Shown: positions 1-7,499, numbered from the stretch's first letter. The stretch: DNA of 13,940 nucleotides from Verrucomicrobiales bacterium (GCA_023253495.1 JALRGF010000562.1:1-13940); one strand, 5' to 3'. Notes: generated by a model from the sequence alone, not told the origin. Numbers and translations: made by a program.

Positions 1-55
1 CGTCGACCTCCAACCGCGCTTGCGGAGACCGCCATGACGATCGATAGAGAGCGGC

Positions 56-280
56 ATGTTGCCCGCCCCTGCCGTTTGTGACGATGCCATGCTGCTGCGC
101 CCGCTCGGGCCGCACGCCTGGTGGGTGCGCCTGCCCAACGGCCACGAACTGGCCGGGGTGGTGCGGCGCGCGGACCGGGCCGCCGCCGCCCATCTGGCTG
201 CCTCTCAGGCGGTGACGATCGAAATCCGACCATCGGACTTTTCCCGGGGACGTCTGCGGCTGAGCGGCGGCACCCGCTGA
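56..280 (+). CDS. Divergent IF-1-like small protein (OB fold, S1/IF-1 type)
   Basis: This 74-residue protein resembles bacterial translation initiation factor IF-1, which binds the ribosomal A site on the 30S subunit. Its core aligns by eye with IF-1: VRLPNGHEL at 24-32 matches IF-1 'VELENGH', and VTIEIRPSDFSRGRL at 53-67 matches 'VTVELTPYDLSKGRI'. The length is close to the family's usual 71-73 residues. The usual basic loop (HISGKMR...YIRI) is replaced by an Ala/Arg-rich stretch (RRADRAAAAHLAAS, 37-50), so this is probably a paralogue and not the main infA. The ATG at 56 follows AGAGAG, a weak ribosome-binding site, and gives the usual N-terminal length. The ATG at 89 is an alternative (63 residues). 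It lies upstream of lptD on the same strand. Whether it still acts in initiation or is a specialised RNA-binding protein cannot be told. Confidence 0.66.
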   Translation: MLPAPAVCDDAMLLRPLGPHAWWVRLPNGHELAGVVRRADRAAAAHLAASQAVTIEIRPSDFSRGRLRLSGGTR

Positions 281-296
281 TTTTGTCTCGCGTCGG

Positions 297-325
297 TTGC
301 CAAAATCCGGTGGCCGGTTTAATAA
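297..325 (+). promoter_or_regulatory. Candidate sigma70-like promoter for lptD
   Basis: TTGCCA at 297-302 matches the -35 consensus at five of six positions. It is followed after 17 bases by TAATAA at 320-325. The overlapping TTTAAT at 318-323 is a better -10 match but leaves a spacer of only 15. The site falls in an AT-richer patch between the end of the IF-1-like gene and the lptD start, giving a predicted leader of about 40 bases. It was recognised by eye from the E. coli consensus, and the sigma factors of this organism are unknown. Confidence 0.4.
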
Positions 326-372
326 ACGATTGCCTGAGGACCGGATGGGTCGCGGGCGCCTCTACCCATTCC

Positions 373-2739
373 ATGAAGATCGCCCGGAGCCTACTCCTCA
401 GTCTGGTCCTCGCGGCCGGGGCCCATGCCCAGCTGGGCGCCGACTCCCTCGGCTTTCTTGAACAGCTGGGCAGTGACGTCAAGATCGACACTGACGACAC
501 ACAGTACGACGCCGAAAAAGGCGCCATTGTCTGGAGCGGGAACGTGCATCTGGAGCTGGCGGGCACCGAGATTTTCTCCAACCGGGCGGAGTTTGACACC
601 AAGCTCGAGGAGATCCGCGTGACCGGCAACGTTTCCATCTACCGCGAAGGGGTCCTGTACCGCGGGGAGCGGGCGACCTATCGCGTGCGCACCCAGGAGA
701 TCGACGCCTCCGAGATGCGCAGCGCCTTTGAGCCGGTCTTTTTCAGCACCGATCAGCTCGACAGCGACCTCTCCGAGATTTCGGTCGTCAATACCGAGGG
801 CACAACCTTCACCACGGATGACAACCCGGACCCCGACTGGTTCATCAAGGCCGAGAAAATTGAGATCTATCCCGAGGACCGTGTGGTCTTCCGCAATCCG
901 AAGCTGTATGTCGGCGACGTACCTGTCTTCTGGCTGCCGTATCTCTCGCAGCCGCTGCAGGAGGACCTCGGGTACCAGTTCACCCCGGGCTACAGCAGCC
1001 AGTGGGGCGGCTACCTGCTCAACCGCTACGGCAGCCTCTGGGGTGATCATTCCGTGGTCCAGTTTCTGCTCGACGGACGCACCGAACGCGGACTGGCCGC
1101 CGGCCTGAACCTTTCGTCCCAGCGGTGGCGCGGGAACCCGAATTTCGGGAAATTCCAGGCTTACTACGCCCACGATACCGACCCGCAGCAGTCGGTCGTC
1201 TCCTCCCGCGCCGAGGACCGCAGCGGCCTCGATCAGGACCGCTACCGCATCAACTTCCACCACCGCGTCTATCTTCCGGGCCCCGAGGAAAGCACCCTGT
1301 ATGTGGATTTCGACATCAACAAGGTCAGTGACGAGTTCTTTTATGAGGATTTCTTCCCGAGCGACTTCCGGCTCGACCCGCAACCGGACAACCTGATCAC
1401 GCTGACCAAACAGCACGAACGGGGCGAATTGAGCGTGCAGACGCGCTTTGAGCTCAATGATTTTTACCGGAACGACACGCGCCTGCCCGAAGTGGCCCTT
1501 GACTTCACCCGTCAGCCGATTTTTGACACCGGGGCCTTCTACTGGGGCAGCACAACCTTCGGGATCTACGAGGACAACCTCAGTGAGTCCCGCCTGAACC
1601 GCCTGCGCACCCAGGCCGATGCCCTGGAGTCCGACATCCGGCTCGCCGACCAGCTGGCCGCCCGTCTTTCCGAGACCAGCGGGCTGCGCTCACCGCTGGG
1701 CCTGGATCCGGCCAACCAGGAGAGCCGCACCCTGCTCGAAGACCTGCGGCGCCAGCTCGAGCCCAGCAGCTTCAGCCGGCTCTACAGCTACCACGAGGTG
1801 CTCTACCCGATGACCCTCGGCGGGGCCGTCACCGTCACCCCGAAAATCGGCGGCGGCGCCGTCAATTACTCCAGCGTCGACGGGCCGGAGCCGGAACATT
1901 CCACCCGCGGGATTTTCCATGCCGGGGTGGACGTCTCGACCAAGTTCTCGAAGTTTTATGACGACGTCCGTGTGCCGGGACTCGGACTCGATGGCGTGAT
2001 GCACGTGGTGCAGCCGTATGTGAACTATTCATACGTCACTGCCGATGACCTCGGGTCGTCGTTCCGCGGGGTCGACCGTCTGGTGCCGACCAACCGGCTG
2101 CGTCCGCTGGACGTGCCGCAGTTCACCGCGATCGACGGCTTGAACTCATGGAACATTTTCCGCGTCGGCGTGGAAAACCGCCTGCTGACCCGCCGCGGGT
2201 CCGGCAGCCACCCGTGGCTGGTCAGCAACACGTATTTTGACACCTTTCTGGACGATCCGGAGTTCGATCGGGACGCCTCCAATCTGTTTGAGGAGATCGC
2301 GTGGTTCCCGCTTCCCTGGCTGCGGACAAATCTCGGCGCGCAGATTCCGGTTTTCGGGGGCGAGTATTCGTTTACCGAGTTGAACTCCGGGGTGACGTTC
2401 ATGCCGACGCGTGATTTTGAATTCAATGTCGGCCACCGGTTCCTCCAGGACGATCCGTTTTTTCTTGATTCGAACCTTCTGGACCTGCGCACCTACGTCC
2501 GTCTCAGCGAGAACTGGGGATTCAGCAGCTTCCATCGGTACGAGTTCGAGGACAGCACGTTCGAGACCCAGCAGTACAGCCTGCACCGTGACTTGAACAC
2601 ATGGACGGCGGCGCTCGGGTTCCTGTTCCGCGACAACCGCGGCGAGGAGGAGACCGGCGTGGTTCTTTCCCTCACGCTCAAAGACTTTCCCAACGTCAAT
2701 GTGCCTCTGGGCATCGATGCGCTGGGAGGCGGAAACTAA
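373..2739 (+). CDS. lptD: LPS-assembly protein LptD (OstA/Imp family)
   Basis: This 788-residue protein is the outer-membrane beta-barrel that, with LptE, inserts lipopolysaccharide into the outer leaflet. The ATG at 373 is preferred over earlier in-frame ones because it opens a classic signal peptide (MKIARSLLLSLVLAAGAHA, cleavage before Q20). Residues about 35-115 form the periplasmic OstA/LptA-like jelly roll (GAIVWSGNVHLEL, then VTGNVSIY). The LptD hallmark follows from W156: a WFIKAEKIEIY strand, then GDVPVFWLPYLSQPL and the start of the barrel. The rest is rich in aromatic residues alternating as expected for barrel strands. Length matches the E. coli protein (about 780). Odd points: there is no cysteine anywhere, and a charged, probably helical segment at about 405-475 interrupts the barrel region. 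No Shine-Dalgarno motif precedes the start. The neighbouring genes do not encode other Lpt proteins. Confidence 0.88.
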   Translation: MKIARSLLLSLVLAAGAHAQLGADSLGFLEQLGSDVKIDTDDTQYDAEKGAIVWSGNVHLELAGTEIFSNRAEFDTKLEEIRVTGNVSIYREGVLYRGERATYRVRTQEIDASEMRSAFEPVFFSTDQLDSDLSEISVVNTEGTTFTTDDNPDPDWFIKAEKIEIYPEDRVVFRNPKLYVGDVPVFWLPYLSQPLQEDLGYQFTPGYSSQWGGYLLNRYGSLWGDHSVVQFLLDGRTERGLAAGLNLSSQRWRGNPNFGKFQAYYAHDTDPQQSVVSSRAEDRSGLDQDRYRINFHHRVYLPGPEESTLYVDFDINKVSDEFFYEDFFPSDFRLDPQPDNLITLTKQHERGELSVQTRFELNDFYRNDTRLPEVALDFTRQPIFDTGAFYWGSTTFGIYEDNLSESRLNRLRTQADALESDIRLADQLAARLSETSGLRSPLGLDPANQESRTLLEDLRRQLEPSSFSRLYSYHEVLYPMTLGGAVTVTPKIGGGAVNYSSVDGPEPEHSTRGIFHAGVDVSTKFSKFYDDVRVPGLGLDGVMHVVQPYVNYSYVTADDLGSSFRGVDRLVPTNRLRPLDVPQFTAIDGLNSWNIFRVGVENRLLTRRGSGSHPWLVSNTYFDTFLDDPEFDRDASNLFEEIAWFPLPWLRTNLGAQIPVFGGEYSFTELNSGVTFMPTRDFEFNVGHRFLQDDPFFLDSNLLDLRTYVRLSENWGFSSFHRYEFEDSTFETQQYSLHRDLNTWTAALGFLFRDNRGEEETGVVLSLTLKDFPNVNVPLGIDALGGGN

Positions 2740-2810
2740 GCGTCGGGGGTCCGTGACCGTCGTCCCGGCCGTGTGGGACCCGCCACTCCGGAACCAGCCC
2801 CCTTTCCCCC

Positions 2811-3365
2811 ATGGAAACCCTGTCGCCCGTCGCCCGCAAATTCATCCTCCACTGGGGTGAAATGGGCACCCGCTGGGGCCTGAACCGCACCGTGGCCCAG
2901 ATCCACGCCCTGCTCTACCTCGCGGAAAAACCCCTGCATGCCGAACAGATCTGCGAGCAGCTCGGCCTGGCCCGCTCCAACGTCAGCACCAGCCTGCGCG
3001 AGCTCCAGAACTGGGGGATCGTCAAAATCGTCCACATGATGGGCGACCGCCGCGACCACTTTGAGTCGATCCACGACGTCTGGGAACTCTTCCGGGTCAT
3101 TGTCGCCGAACGCAAACGCCGCGAAATGGACCCGACCATCGGCGTGCTCCGCGAGTGCGTCACCGAAGCGGCCGCCAGCGCGGCCGCCGATCCGGTCACC
3201 GTGGAACGCCTCAAGGCCATGAAGGAATTCTTTGAAGTGGCCGCCGACGGCTACTCCCACCTGAGCAAGCTGCCGCCGAAGTCGGTCCGACGCCTGGCCA
3301 AAATGGCGGATTCGATCGCTTCTCTGGTGCTGCCGCGCGGCGAGCGGGGGCGCGATGGGGAGTAA
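2811..3365 (+). CDS. GbsR/MarR-family winged-helix transcriptional regulator
   Basis: This 184-residue cytoplasmic DNA-binding protein has the GbsR-type signature: HWGEMGTRWG at 14-23, then NRTVAQIHALLYL at 25-37. The helix-turn-helix covers about 43-68, with the recognition helix in ARSNVSTSLRELQNWG (54-69). It is followed by the wing and a conserved GDRRDHFES segment (78-86). The C-terminal half is helical and probably mediates dimerisation. GbsR of Bacillus is a choline-sensing repressor, but this family is widespread and the ligand and targets here are unknown. The gene starts 71 bases after lptD on the same strand, so co-transcription is possible though unproven. The 71-base gap has no strong terminator, only a weak 6-bp inverted repeat without a T-tract. 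The start lacks a Shine-Dalgarno motif (pyrimidine-rich CCCCCTTTCCCCC precedes it). Confidence 0.85.
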   Translation: METLSPVARKFILHWGEMGTRWGLNRTVAQIHALLYLAEKPLHAEQICEQLGLARSNVSTSLRELQNWGIVKIVHMMGDRRDHFESIHDVWELFRVIVAERKRREMDPTIGVLRECVTEAAASAAADPVTVERLKAMKEFFEVAADGYSHLSKLPPKSVRRLAKMADSIASLVLPRGERGRDGE

Positions 3366-3498
3366 GCCGACCCGGGTTTGGAGAACCGGTGGCGGCCGGC
3401 GCTTGGCGGGGCCCTGGGGCTCCGTATTTTCCAACGGTGGGCGGCGCTGGAGAGCGTGGAGGCGATGCGGGAGCCACATACTGTGAACAGAAATGCTG

Positions 3499-3521
3499 AA
3501 ATTGTCACCAAACAAATTGTC
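3499..3521 (+). repeat. Short direct repeat AAATTGTC upstream of the lipoprotein gene
   Basis: AAATTGTC occurs at 3499-3506 and again at 3514-3521, a 15-base period, in an AT-rich patch 26 bases before the lipoprotein start. This could be a regulator-binding site or duplicated promoter elements (TTGTCA and TTGTCC resemble -35 boxes). No convincing -10 lies at the right distance from either copy. Confidence 0.25.
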
Positions 3522-3546
3522 CCCTGACGACGCTCATTTACTGACC

Positions 3547-4401
3547 ATGAATTTTCTGAACCATCCTTCCCTGCGGATCAGCCTGCTGCTGGCGGTGGCC
3601 GCCCCGACGTTTCTGACCTCCTGTGACCCCAAGGACCAGCAGGCGGTCCTGCTGGCCCAGGAGGAAGTGGAGGCCTTGAAAAAGGCGAATGCCCGGCTGG
3701 AGGGCGAGTTGAAGCGCCTCCAGCAGCAGACCGAAGAGGCGGCGGCTGAGCAGATCAAGCGCACCGAGGAACTGCAGAAAGAGGCGGACGAGGCCAAGGC
3801 CCAGTTTGAGAAGCTCCAGGACGAAGCGGTCAAGGCGCGCAAGGAGCTGGAGGAGTACATGGCAAAATACAAGATCAGCCACCGGGCGAAGCTCAAGGGA
3901 TTCACGGTGCCGGCGTTGCAGACGGCGGACAGCCAGACGTACCAGGCGGTGGTGTTCCGCGAGATCACGCCGTCCGAGGTCTCGTTTTCCCACAGCGCCG
4001 GGGCGGGTCGGGTGCCGATGGCGAAACTTCCGGCCGAACTGCAGCGGAAATTTCTGTATGATCCGGAGGAAGTGAAGCGGGAGGAGGAAGCGAAGGTGGC
4101 GGCGGCGGAAGCGGCCAGTGGGCTGGAAGGAATTGAAGGACTGGAGGGAACGACGATTGTCCGGAAGGATCCCAACCGCACGGTCAATCCGACTGTGGTC
4201 TACAATCTGAAGACCCGCATCAAGACGCGTCAGGAGCAGATCGAGAAGGCGAAGCAGGACGCCGCCCGGGTGAAAAGAGCTGGCGATGACCGCACCAAGC
4301 TCGGCCAGTACCGGCTGCAGGTCCTCAAACAGCGGACCGACCGTCTGCGCGGGGAGATTGAGGCCCTGGTCGGATTGCTCGACAAGGAACTGAACGGGTA
4401 G
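3547..4401 (+). CDS. Coiled-coil lipoprotein of unknown function
   Basis: This 284-residue protein is predicted to be lipid-anchored in the envelope. The ATG at 3547 is chosen over the in-frame ATG at 3493 because it puts a basic N-terminus and hydrophobic core directly before a lipobox, L-T-S-C, with the lipidated cysteine at C26. Residue +2 is Asp, which in E. coli favours retention in the inner membrane; whether that rule holds here is unknown. Residues about 30-108 are a long coiled coil rich in E, K, Q and A. Residues about 112-175 form a compact domain (KLKGFTVPAL, QTYQAVVFREITPSEVSFSHSAGAGRVPMAKLP) resembling a small SH3-like module I associate with planctomycete/verrucomicrobial proteins, by memory only. 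A second helical coiled coil (about 220-284) closes the protein. It lies 181 bases downstream of the GbsR-like gene and converges with pyrF. Function is unassigned. Confidence 0.75.
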   Translation: MNFLNHPSLRISLLLAVAAPTFLTSCDPKDQQAVLLAQEEVEALKKANARLEGELKRLQQQTEEAAAEQIKRTEELQKEADEAKAQFEKLQDEAVKARKELEEYMAKYKISHRAKLKGFTVPALQTADSQTYQAVVFREITPSEVSFSHSAGAGRVPMAKLPAELQRKFLYDPEEVKREEEAKVAAAEAASGLEGIEGLEGTTIVRKDPNRTVNPTVVYNLKTRIKTRQEQIEKAKQDAARVKRAGDDRTKLGQYRLQVLKQRTDRLRGEIEALVGLLDKELNG

Positions 4402-4495
4402 CGGCGCAGGCCCCGGGAGGGCACGGGGAGAAGATGGAGAAGGTGGGAGGGGGGCACACCGGGAGGAGCGGCGGCACGGTCACCCGCTGTCAGGC

Positions 4496-5272
4496 TCACG
4501 CCCCGCGCCAGGCCCCGGCGATGCGATCGGCCCAGTCGCGTGCCTTGTCCGCGAACGACCGCTGCGGATCGGCGTACAGGATGCCGCGGGAGACATTGAT
4601 CACGCTGGGAGCCCGGCGCCCGGGACCACCGAGCGCCGACAACTCGCCCCCTTGAGCTCCGAGGCCGGGGACAAGCAGCGGCGCGTCGATGACCCGGGAC
4701 ATGACGTCGTCCGAAGCATTGGTCAGGCCGACCACGAAGCCGACTTCGGTCGGGCGGCCGGCGGCGCGGGCGGCCATGTCGAGGGTGTGCTCAAAGAGGT
4801 GGCGACCGTCGGGCATTTTCCGCAGGGCGAATTCGGAGGCGCCGGGATTGGAGGTGACGGCGAGCAGGTAGACGGCGCGGCCGGGAAAGTCGAGGAATGG
4901 TTCCACGGTGTCGAACCCGAGCGAGGCATTGAGCGTCACCGCGTCGGCCTGAAAGTGACCGAACGCGGCCTGGGCATACGCTTTCTGGGTTTCGCCGATA
5001 TCGGAGCGTTTGGCATCAAGGATGACCGGGATGTCCGCCGGGATGAGGGAGAGCACGTCTTCGAGAAGACGGAAACCGGCCGATCCCAGCTGCTCAAAAT
5101 AAGCGCTGTTGGGTTTGAATGCCGCGGCCACGGGGGAGGTTTCTTCGATGACGCGGCGCAGGAAATCGGACGGATCGCCGGGGATGAGGTCGAAGCGGGG
5201 ATCCAGTCCGACGCAGAGTCGGGAGCCGGTGGCGGCGATGCGGGAGGCGAGTTTGGTGGTGTAGGGCGTCAT
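4496..5272 (-). CDS. pyrF: Orotidine 5'-phosphate decarboxylase (type 2)
   Basis: PyrF decarboxylates orotidine 5'-phosphate to UMP, the last step of pyrimidine synthesis in the cytoplasm. From the ATG at 5272 it is 258 residues long. Visible family features are LCVGLDPRFDLIP at 19-31, AFKPN at 51-55 with the substrate-contacting lysine, and DAKRSDIG at 86-93, the catalytic D-x-K-x-x-D motif. C-terminal phosphate-binding elements are PGLGAQGGE and INVSRGILYA. The DAKRxDIGxTxxAYA context marks the longer type 2 group found in actinobacteria and others. A GTG at 5302 is an alternative start that would overlap the phosphoesterase stop by four bases (GTGA) and suggest coupling. The ATG is preferred because the family's usual N-terminus begins there and a weak GGGAAA lies upstream. 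It is probably co-transcribed with the phosphoesterase gene before it. Confidence 0.93.
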   Translation of the reverse strand: MTPYTTKLASRIAATGSRLCVGLDPRFDLIPGDPSDFLRRVIEETSPVAAAFKPNSAYFEQLGSAGFRLLEDVLSLIPADIPVILDAKRSDIGETQKAYAQAAFGHFQADAVTLNASLGFDTVEPFLDFPGRAVYLLAVTSNPGASEFALRKMPDGRHLFEHTLDMAARAAGRPTEVGFVVGLTNASDDVMSRVIDAPLLVPGLGAQGGELSALGGPGRRAPSVINVSRGILYADPQRSFADKARDWADRIAGAWRGA

Positions 5273-5298
5273 GCAGTGGGTTTCCCGGGTGGTTGGGC

Positions 5299-7260
5299 TC
5301 ACGGTGCCGGGGCGAGGGCGGCGGCGCCGACGAGCTGTCCATGGGCCTTGGCGGTGCCGTGGTCGGGGACGAGGTCGCCGATCAGCCGGTCGAGGTGAAA
5401 AAGGAGCACGGTGGTGTCGTCCGGTTCATGCCGGCGGGCCGGTGTGAATGTTTCGCTGTAGCGAGCGCCGATGCTCAGGCGCACCTCGTCGATCCAGCCG
5501 GCGAAGGCACGGGACGGCGCGCCCTTTTGATCGGGATCGGCCCCGAGGTAGAGCGGCAGGTCTTTGCGGAGGCGGGTTCCGCTGCCCGGGGTGCGGGCGA
5601 CGGGCGAGCCATTGACGAACAGGGCGACGGATTCGCCGTCGTAAACGCCGGCGACGTGACTCCACTCGTTGAGAGGGAGTGGCTTCTGGTCGGCGGCGGA
5701 CACGTAGCGGTCGTCGAGGAGCACCAGGAAGCTGACCACGCCGTTTTCGGCAAGCAGCCCGTAATCGGAGCGCTGGGTTTTGGCGATCAGGCCGGCGGTC
5801 GGCTGGGATTTTTCCGGGCGCACCCAGCCCTCAAGGGTGAAGGGGCCGTCAGGCAGATCAAAGAGGGTCGGATCGACACGCACGCCGGAGGCAGCGTCCC
5901 GGGATTTGAGGGCGATCGGGTCCACGGGCGCGGCGAAAATTTCCGGTGGCAGGTCGCCGAAGCGGACCGCCGCGGGAAACCGGCGCGGAGGCAGAGTCGT
6001 CCTCGCCCCTTCTTCAAGATAGTCGGCTGACAGCTCGAAAGCCGGCGGGCGCATGGACGAGGTGAACGCGGAGCGCACGCGCACGCAGACGAATACGAAC
6101 GAATGATCCTGGCCGGGCTGGACAACTTCGTGCTGATGGTCCGGCGAGAGAATCCATTCCTCAGCCGCGGCATCGGCGGTGAGTGTGAATTCCACCGGCC
6201 GCCGCGACGGGTTGCTCACCTTGATTTCGCAAAGGCCGGCCCCCAGTCCATCGGCGGTCAGGGTGATCGGCGGCGAGACAATGAGCGGCGACTGGCGGCG
6301 CACCGCATCCATGTCGGCCGCGCGCTCGGGAGTGAATTGACGGGGGTCGAGGACCGTGCCAACCGGGATGGTGGCCACTTTGATGCCATCCGGGCGCACC
6401 GTGACGGCATTGAAATGATGGAGGTAGCCGACCCCGGGGTGGTGGCCGGGCATGGAGCCACCGGTGGTGGCCAGAGCCATGTATTCGATGCCGTCCTTCA
6501 CGCCGTCGTGGCGCAGCCGGTGGATGTGGCCGGCGAAGCAGGCACGCACGTTGCCGTGAGCGCGCAAAAGCGAGTGGACCTCAGGCCAGTTGCTGCCGGG
6601 GTAAATGTCGGACGCCCAGCGAGGGTGGTGCATGAAGACGAAGACGTGCCGGAGCGACTTCATTTCGGCGAGCGCTTCACGCAGCCAGGCCAGCTGGGTA
6701 TCGCTGAATTTCTGCTGGGCCGCAGCGCCAAAGTCGCGGGGAACCGCCGGCGAGGCCTGGTCTCCCTCGTCCGAATGAAGCACGAGGAAGCCGCAGTGCT
6801 TGTGTTCGAACCAGTACCAGAGCGGGCCAAAGTGTTTTTCGTAGTTGGCCTCGTGTTCGGTCGGCGGGCGACCGTCGCCGCGCCAGTAGATATCGTGATT
6901 TCCCGCCACCGGAAACCACGGCATGCGCAGCCGGGACATGGTCTCGCGGTATTCCCGCATCTGCGACTCCCAAGCGTCCTGGCCATTGTACCCCTGGATG
7001 AGGTCGCCCACCGTCATCACAAGATCAGGGTCCAGCAGATTGGTGTCCCGGACCGCCTGGGCCAGAACCTGAATGCCCTCCGGAGGGCCGCCGGTGCGGT
7101 CACCAAAAACCACAAAATGAAAGACATCCTCCGATTTTGGCAGCGGCAACTGCTGCCCGGCGACCCGGTTGGTGCGGATGGACGGCGGATCCGCATCCGC
7201 CGCGGCCCCCGCCGGCACCATCAGGATCATCAGCAACCGGAGGAAACGGGACGCCACCAT
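5299..7260 (-). CDS. Exported calcineurin-like metallophosphoesterase with C-terminal LamG domain
   Basis: This 653-residue protein has an N-terminal signal peptide (about 1-22). Its metallophosphoesterase domain carries the expected metal-binding blocks: GDR at 53-55, GDL at 85-87, GNHD at 120-123, HH at 211-212 and GHIH at 244-247. The first block has Arg where many relatives have His (GDxH). Such enzymes hydrolyse phosphomono- or diesters with a dinuclear metal centre; the substrate here is unknown. Residues about 325-445 look like beta-rich linker or Ig-like domains. Residues about 472-605 are a LamG/concanavalin-A-like domain (FTLEGWVRP, WSHVAGVYDG, ALFVNGSPV, GWIDEVRLS), suggesting binding to a polysaccharide or cell-surface glycan. 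Its stop overlaps or nearly abuts the pyrF start, so the two are likely co-transcribed. No Shine-Dalgarno motif precedes the start. Confidence 0.85.
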   Translation of the reverse strand: MVASRFLRLLMILMVPAGAAADADPPSIRTNRVAGQQLPLPKSEDVFHFVVFGDRTGGPPEGIQVLAQAVRDTNLLDPDLVMTVGDLIQGYNGQDAWESQMREYRETMSRLRMPWFPVAGNHDIYWRGDGRPPTEHEANYEKHFGPLWYWFEHKHCGFLVLHSDEGDQASPAVPRDFGAAAQQKFSDTQLAWLREALAEMKSLRHVFVFMHHPRWASDIYPGSNWPEVHSLLRAHGNVRACFAGHIHRLRHDGVKDGIEYMALATTGGSMPGHHPGVGYLHHFNAVTVRPDGIKVATIPVGTVLDPRQFTPERAADMDAVRRQSPLIVSPPITLTADGLGAGLCEIKVSNPSRRPVEFTLTADAAAEEWILSPDHQHEVVQPGQDHSFVFVCVRVRSAFTSSMRPPAFELSADYLEEGARTTLPPRRFPAAVRFGDLPPEIFAAPVDPIALKSRDAASGVRVDPTLFDLPDGPFTLEGWVRPEKSQPTAGLIAKTQRSDYGLLAENGVVSFLVLLDDRYVSAADQKPLPLNEWSHVAGVYDGESVALFVNGSPVARTPGSGTRLRKDLPLYLGADPDQKGAPSRAFAGWIDEVRLSIGARYSETFTPARRHEPDDTTVLLFHLDRLIGDLVPDHGTAKAHGQLVGAAALAPAP

Positions 7261-7266
7261 GATGTC

Positions 7267-7295
7267 AAGCTAAACGCCACGTCCGCCCATGGCAA
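7267..7295 (-). promoter_or_regulatory. Weak candidate promoter for the phosphoesterase-pyrF unit
   Basis: Read on the minus strand, TTGCCA (complement of 7290-7295) is followed after 17 bases by TAGCTT (complement of 7267-7272). The -35 hexamer is identical to the one proposed for lptD. The -10 is poor (three of six). If it is used, transcription would begin at about 7260, at the start codon itself, giving a leaderless mRNA. Confidence 0.22.
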
Positions 7296-7386
7296 CCGCC
7301 ACACGCTCGCCGGAAAGGTGAACACAGGGGGCTCAAGGTGAGGGAAACACGCTCCGCCTGTTCCGACTGGCTCAGGTACCCCAAGC

Positions 7387-7487
7387 GCATCCCGCAGGGA
7401 TGACAGAACAAAGCCGGAGGTCGGAGCATCGCGCAGATCTCCGGTTCCCGTCTCCGCGGCTATGATCGGCCATCCCTCCGGGATACC
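7387..7487. repeat. Structured palindromic intergenic repeat-like element
   Basis: Two similar palindromes bound this element: CATCCC-GCA-GGGATG at 7388-7402 and ATCCC-TCC-GGGAT at 7472-7484. Between them is a hairpin with arms CCGGAGGTC (7414-7422) and GATCTCCGG (7436-7444), nine base pairs allowing one G-U, with a 13-base loop. AGCC at 7412-7415 and GGCT at 7458-7461 may extend the pairing. The layout resembles short interspersed repeats I recall as common in verrucomicrobial and planctomycete genomes, often bounded by ATCCC...GGGAT. The family match is from memory and only one copy is visible here. It lies between the glycerate kinase and phosphoesterase genes. Confidence 0.5.
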
Positions 7488-7499
7488 AGAGGCCGGGCC

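Noticed and set aside
1..81. Possible tail of an upstream gene (frame open from the left edge to the TGA at 79-81)
   Set aside because: All three frames give only short tails (stops at 37, 47 and 81). Nothing distinguishes a real coding end from chance.
345..461. 38-codon upstream frame overlapping the lptD start, preceded by GAGGA
   Set aside because: The frame is out of phase with lptD and its product is Pro/Arg-rich, typical of an off-frame reading of GC-rich coding DNA. The SD-like site may be chance, though a leader peptide cannot be excluded.
391..1416. Long minus-strand open frame opposite lptD
   Set aside because: It is antisense to a well-supported gene, matches no family, and is explained by codon bias in GC-rich DNA.
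2747..2781. GGGTCC/GGACCC inverted repeat after lptD as a terminator
   Set aside because: The stem is only 6 bp with a 23-base loop and no T-tract.
4402..4495. Bidirectional terminator between the convergent lipoprotein gene and pyrF
   Set aside because: Only a 5-bp CCCCG/CGGGG pairing is visible and there is no T-tract on either strand, so no terminator is called.
6103..7341. Plus-strand 412-codon open frame opposite the phosphoesterase gene
   Set aside because: It is a codon-bias shadow. The minus-strand frame has a signal peptide and all metallophosphoesterase motifs.
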